Shown here: positions 62,109 to 64,000 of the stretch, in pieces
Position numbering within the stretch: the first letter of the stretch is position 1
How the letters are laid out: each line of letters begins with the position of its first letter
Source of the DNA: Aquisalimonas sp.
GTDB taxonomy: Bacteria; Pseudomonadota; Gammaproteobacteria; Nitrococcales; Aquisalimonadaceae
Direction of reading: 5' to 3'
NCBI GenBank assembly: GCA_007126095.1
Contig: SLBZ01000051.1
Span: 1-64,000, forward strand
DNA: 64,000 nucleotides
Made by a program: the position numbers and the translations under genes
The notes under the pieces: generated by a model
What the model was told of the DNA's origin: nothing
Databases searched by the model: none
Seen by the model: only the letters and a program-made list of their open reading frames with translations

Positions 62109-63290
62109 ATGCGCGACGACGACAGACAGCCCATCTCCCGCATGGCGGTACACAACCGCTGGTACGACCTGTTCTCCCGTGGTGCCCGCGACTGGCTCAG
62201 GCACAACCAGAAGGTCCGGGACGCGGTTCGCGACCACCTGCCTGACATGGTCACCGGATCCGACATCCTCAGCCGCCCCGGCGACCGGACAGTGCAGGTG
62301 CCGGTGCGGTTCATGGAGCACTACCGCTTCCGCCTGCGCGATCCCCACGAGGACGACGGTGTGGGTCAGGGCAACGGCGAGCCGGGCGACGTGTTCCGCA
62401 CCGGCGGTCAGCCGAAACGCGGCAAGGGCAGCGGCGAGGGGGGCAGCGGCGAAGGGGAATTCCAGTTCGTGCTGGAGTTCAAGGTGGACGACATCGTGGA
62501 CTGGATCTGGCAGGAACTGGAACTGCCGGACCTCAAGCCCAAGACCGCCGACGCCCTGCAGGACGACGAGCTCACGCCCGAGGGTTGGGACCGGCGCGGG
62601 CCGAGGGCGCGGCTGGACCGCCGCCGCACGGTCAAGGAAGCGGTCAAGCGGCGCGCCGTACAGACCGACCCGGTGCCATTCACCGACGACGATCTGCGCT
62701 ACCGGCAGCTCTCCCGGAGGCGCCGCCCCGCCATGAACGCCGTGGTGGCGTTCATCCTGGACGTCTCGGCAAGCATGGACGGCAACCGGCGCAAGCTCGC
62801 CAAGGCGTTCTTCTTCTGGGCCACCCAAGGGTTGCGCCGCCAGTACGGCAATATCGAGACGGTGTTCGTGGCACACACCAACGAGGCGTGGGAGTTCAGC
62901 GAGGAGGAGTTCTTCCAGATCAGCGCCACGGGCGGCACCGTGGCCTCCAGCGGATTACGCAGCGTGCGTGACATCTTCGCCCAGCGCTATCCCGCCGCCC
63001 AGTACAACCAGTACGTCTTCTACGCATCGGACGGCGACAACTTCGCCGACGACCGCGACGCCGCCGAGGCAGTCGCCCTGGAGCTGGCGTCGGAGGTGAA
63101 CTTCATGGGGCTGGTGGAGACACCCCAGAACCGCTTCGAGGCGGCGCGCTCCGAGACCGGACGGCTGTTCAAGTCCCTGGAGGCGCGCAACTACCCGGTC
63201 AGCAGCTACACCGTGCACGCCGACGAGGACATCTGGGACGCTATTCGCGCGTTCTTCCGGCGACAGGTCGACACCGCAGAAAGCGACTAG
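62109..63290 (+). CDS. yeaH: YeaH/YhbH family protein (DUF444)
   Basis: A 393-residue protein of the DUF444 family, with a von Willebrand A-like fold carrying the MIDAS-type DVSASM motif near residue 217. A Gly-rich linker (GSGEGGSGEGE) and a strongly basic mid-region (RRGPRARLDRRRTVKEAV style) precede it. YeaH works with PrkA/YeaG; E. coli YeaH has 427 residues. The start has GGAGG five bases upstream. Confidence 0.93.
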   Translation: MRDDDRQPISRMAVHNRWYDLFSRGARDWLRHNQKVRDAVRDHLPDMVTGSDILSRPGDRTVQVPVRFMEHYRFRLRDPHEDDGVGQGNGEPGDVFRTGGQPKRGKGSGEGGSGEGEFQFVLEFKVDDIVDWIWQELELPDLKPKTADALQDDELTPEGWDRRGPRARLDRRRTVKEAVKRRAVQTDPVPFTDDDLRYRQLSRRRRPAMNAVVAFILDVSASMDGNRRKLAKAFFFWATQGLRRQYGNIETVFVAHTNEAWEFSEEEFFQISATGGTVASSGLRSVRDIFAQRYPAAQYNQYVFYASDGDNFADDRDAAEAVALELASEVNFMGLVETPQNRFEAARSETGRLFKSLEARNYPVSSYTVHADEDIWDAIRAFFRRQVDTAESD

Positions 63291-63320
63291 CACCGACGCA
63301 TCACGAGCCAGGAGGTCACC

Positions 63321-64000
63321 GTGGAACACATGCACGGCCCGGAGATGAGCAACGAGCAGCTTGCCGATTACGCACCGCGGATCGAGGCCCTGGCAAAGGA
63401 GCGCGGCCTGAGCTTCTACCCGGTGGACTTCGAGCTGGTTCCCAACGCCTTCATGATGGAGGTGGCGGTCTACGGGTTGCCGGTGCGCATGCCCCACTGG
63501 TCGTTCGGGGTGCGCTACATCTACCAGTACGTCCAGCACCGCATGGGCCACTCGAAGATCTTCGAGGTGGTCTTCCCCGGCAACCCGAACCGCGCATACT
63601 TGGTGGACGACAACGCCCTGGCCGAGAACACGCTGGTCACCGCCCACGTGCTCGGCCACGCGGACTTCTCCCGCAACAATCAACTGTTCGACCGCATGCA
63701 GCGCGAGGTGGGCTACCACATCGTGGAGCAGGCCGCCGAGCGCGCCAACCGGATCCAGGCAGCCATCGAGGACCACGGGCAGAGCCGGGTGGAAGCGGTG
63801 CTTGATGCCGCTCTCGCCCTGGAGGCCAACGTGGACATCAATCAGGGGCTCAACCGCCCGGATTACCCGGAGATGCGCGAACCGCGTGACAAGCCGCCAG
63901 CCCAGGGGTTCCAGCGTCATTACAACCAGCTGCCCGGGGAAGACGAGGCGGAGCCGTTGCCCGCGCGGGAGCGTGCGCCGATCCCGCCCGGGCCGGAGTA
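63321..64000 (+). CDS. SpoVR family protein (YcgB), truncated by window end
   Basis: The first 226 codons of a SpoVR/YcgB protein, a family normally about 500 residues. Recognisable segments are FYPVDFELVPNAFMMEV, YGLPVRMPHWSFGV, KIFEVVFPGNPNRAYLVDDN and AHVLGHADFSRNN with the conserved His pair. The GTG start has AGGAGG five bases upstream. It is 30 bp after yeaH; the prkA-yeaH-spoVR trio is widely conserved and stress related. The reading frame is open to the window edge. Confidence 0.92.
   Translation, partial: MEHMHGPEMSNEQLADYAPRIEALAKERGLSFYPVDFELVPNAFMMEVAVYGLPVRMPHWSFGVRYIYQYVQHRMGHSKIFEVVFPGNPNRAYLVDDNALAENTLVTAHVLGHADFSRNNQLFDRMQREVGYHIVEQAAERANRIQAAIEDHGQSRVEAVLDAALALEANVDINQGLNRPDYPEMREPRDKPPAQGFQRHYNQLPGEDEAEPLPARERAPIPPGPE

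Noticed and set aside
62955..63920. 321-codon minus-strand frame over yeaH end and spoVR
   Set aside because: It opposes the clear SpoVR frame, which has AGGAGG and family motifs.

Overview
The window is about 64 kb of high-GC DNA from the chromosome of a gammaproteobacterium. Many encoded proteins are acidic. The order serC-(serA)-pheA-hisC-tyrA-aroA-cmk-rpsA-ihfB-lapA-lapB-pyrF, with gyrA, mtnA, mtaD, ubiG, a mupP-like phosphatase and yciK on the other side, matches from memory the Pseudomonas order around gyrA. Protein style and high GC suggest Ectothiorhodospiraceae or a relative (inference only). No rRNA, tRNA, phage, transposase or CRISPR was recognised.

Positions 1-26,180 form a phosphate-starvation (Pho) island. 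It holds a PlcP/LpxH-type metallophosphoesterase, two OprP-like outer-membrane porins, two complete but differently ordered FbpABC/PhnSTUV-like ABC transporters placed back to back, a family 4 glycosyltransferase, phnDCE, phoB-phoR, and pstSCAB-phoU followed by a Yip1-type membrane protein. Arrays of TGTCAT/TGTCAC-type half sites spaced exactly 11 bp, the form expected of PhoB boxes, lie upstream of most transcription units (1050-1077, 3009-3058, 12425-12463, 12496-12523, 13770-13808, 16530-16568, 24951-24967, 26141-26179). The genes can work together: porins admit anions, PstS/PhnD and the two extra binding proteins capture phosphorus compounds, ABC permeases import them, PhoR/PhoB/PhoU sense and control, and PlcP with the glycosyltransferase could replace phospholipid by glycolipid.

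Positions 26,275-45,094 are mostly housekeeping and read on the minus strand: a glutathione transferase (plus strand), a ComEA-like helix-hairpin-helix protein, pyrF, lapB, lapA, ihfB, rpsA, cmk, aroA, tyrA, hisC, pheA, serA, serC, gyrA, a cyclophilin, a DUF3301 protein, an NYN nuclease fused to a cold-shock-like domain, and mtnA. A structured palindromic element with a tandem repeat fills the mtnA/mtaD gap (45146-45281).

Positions 45,410-50,332 run on the plus strand: mtaD, ubiG, mupP-like, a degenerate squalene/phytoene-synthase-like protein, yciK and a small protein. Positions 50,337-55,772 run on the minus strand: a Ycf46 N-domain-like protein, an endonuclease III-like glycosylase, rluB, scpB, scpA, trpS and a YciO-type protein. 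Then come yciI, a bolA-like gene and a parvulin lipoprotein (plus), ligA (minus), and the stress module prkA-yeaH-spoVR (plus), with spoVR cut by the window end.

The most interesting material is the Pho island: two orphan transporters of unknown substrate, a small unknown gene behind a putative Pho box, opposed Pho boxes beside a C11A9 homopolymer in the pstS-pstC gap, and a probable lipid-remodelling pair. Starts were adjusted where a Shine-Dalgarno sequence or stop/start overlap decided them.
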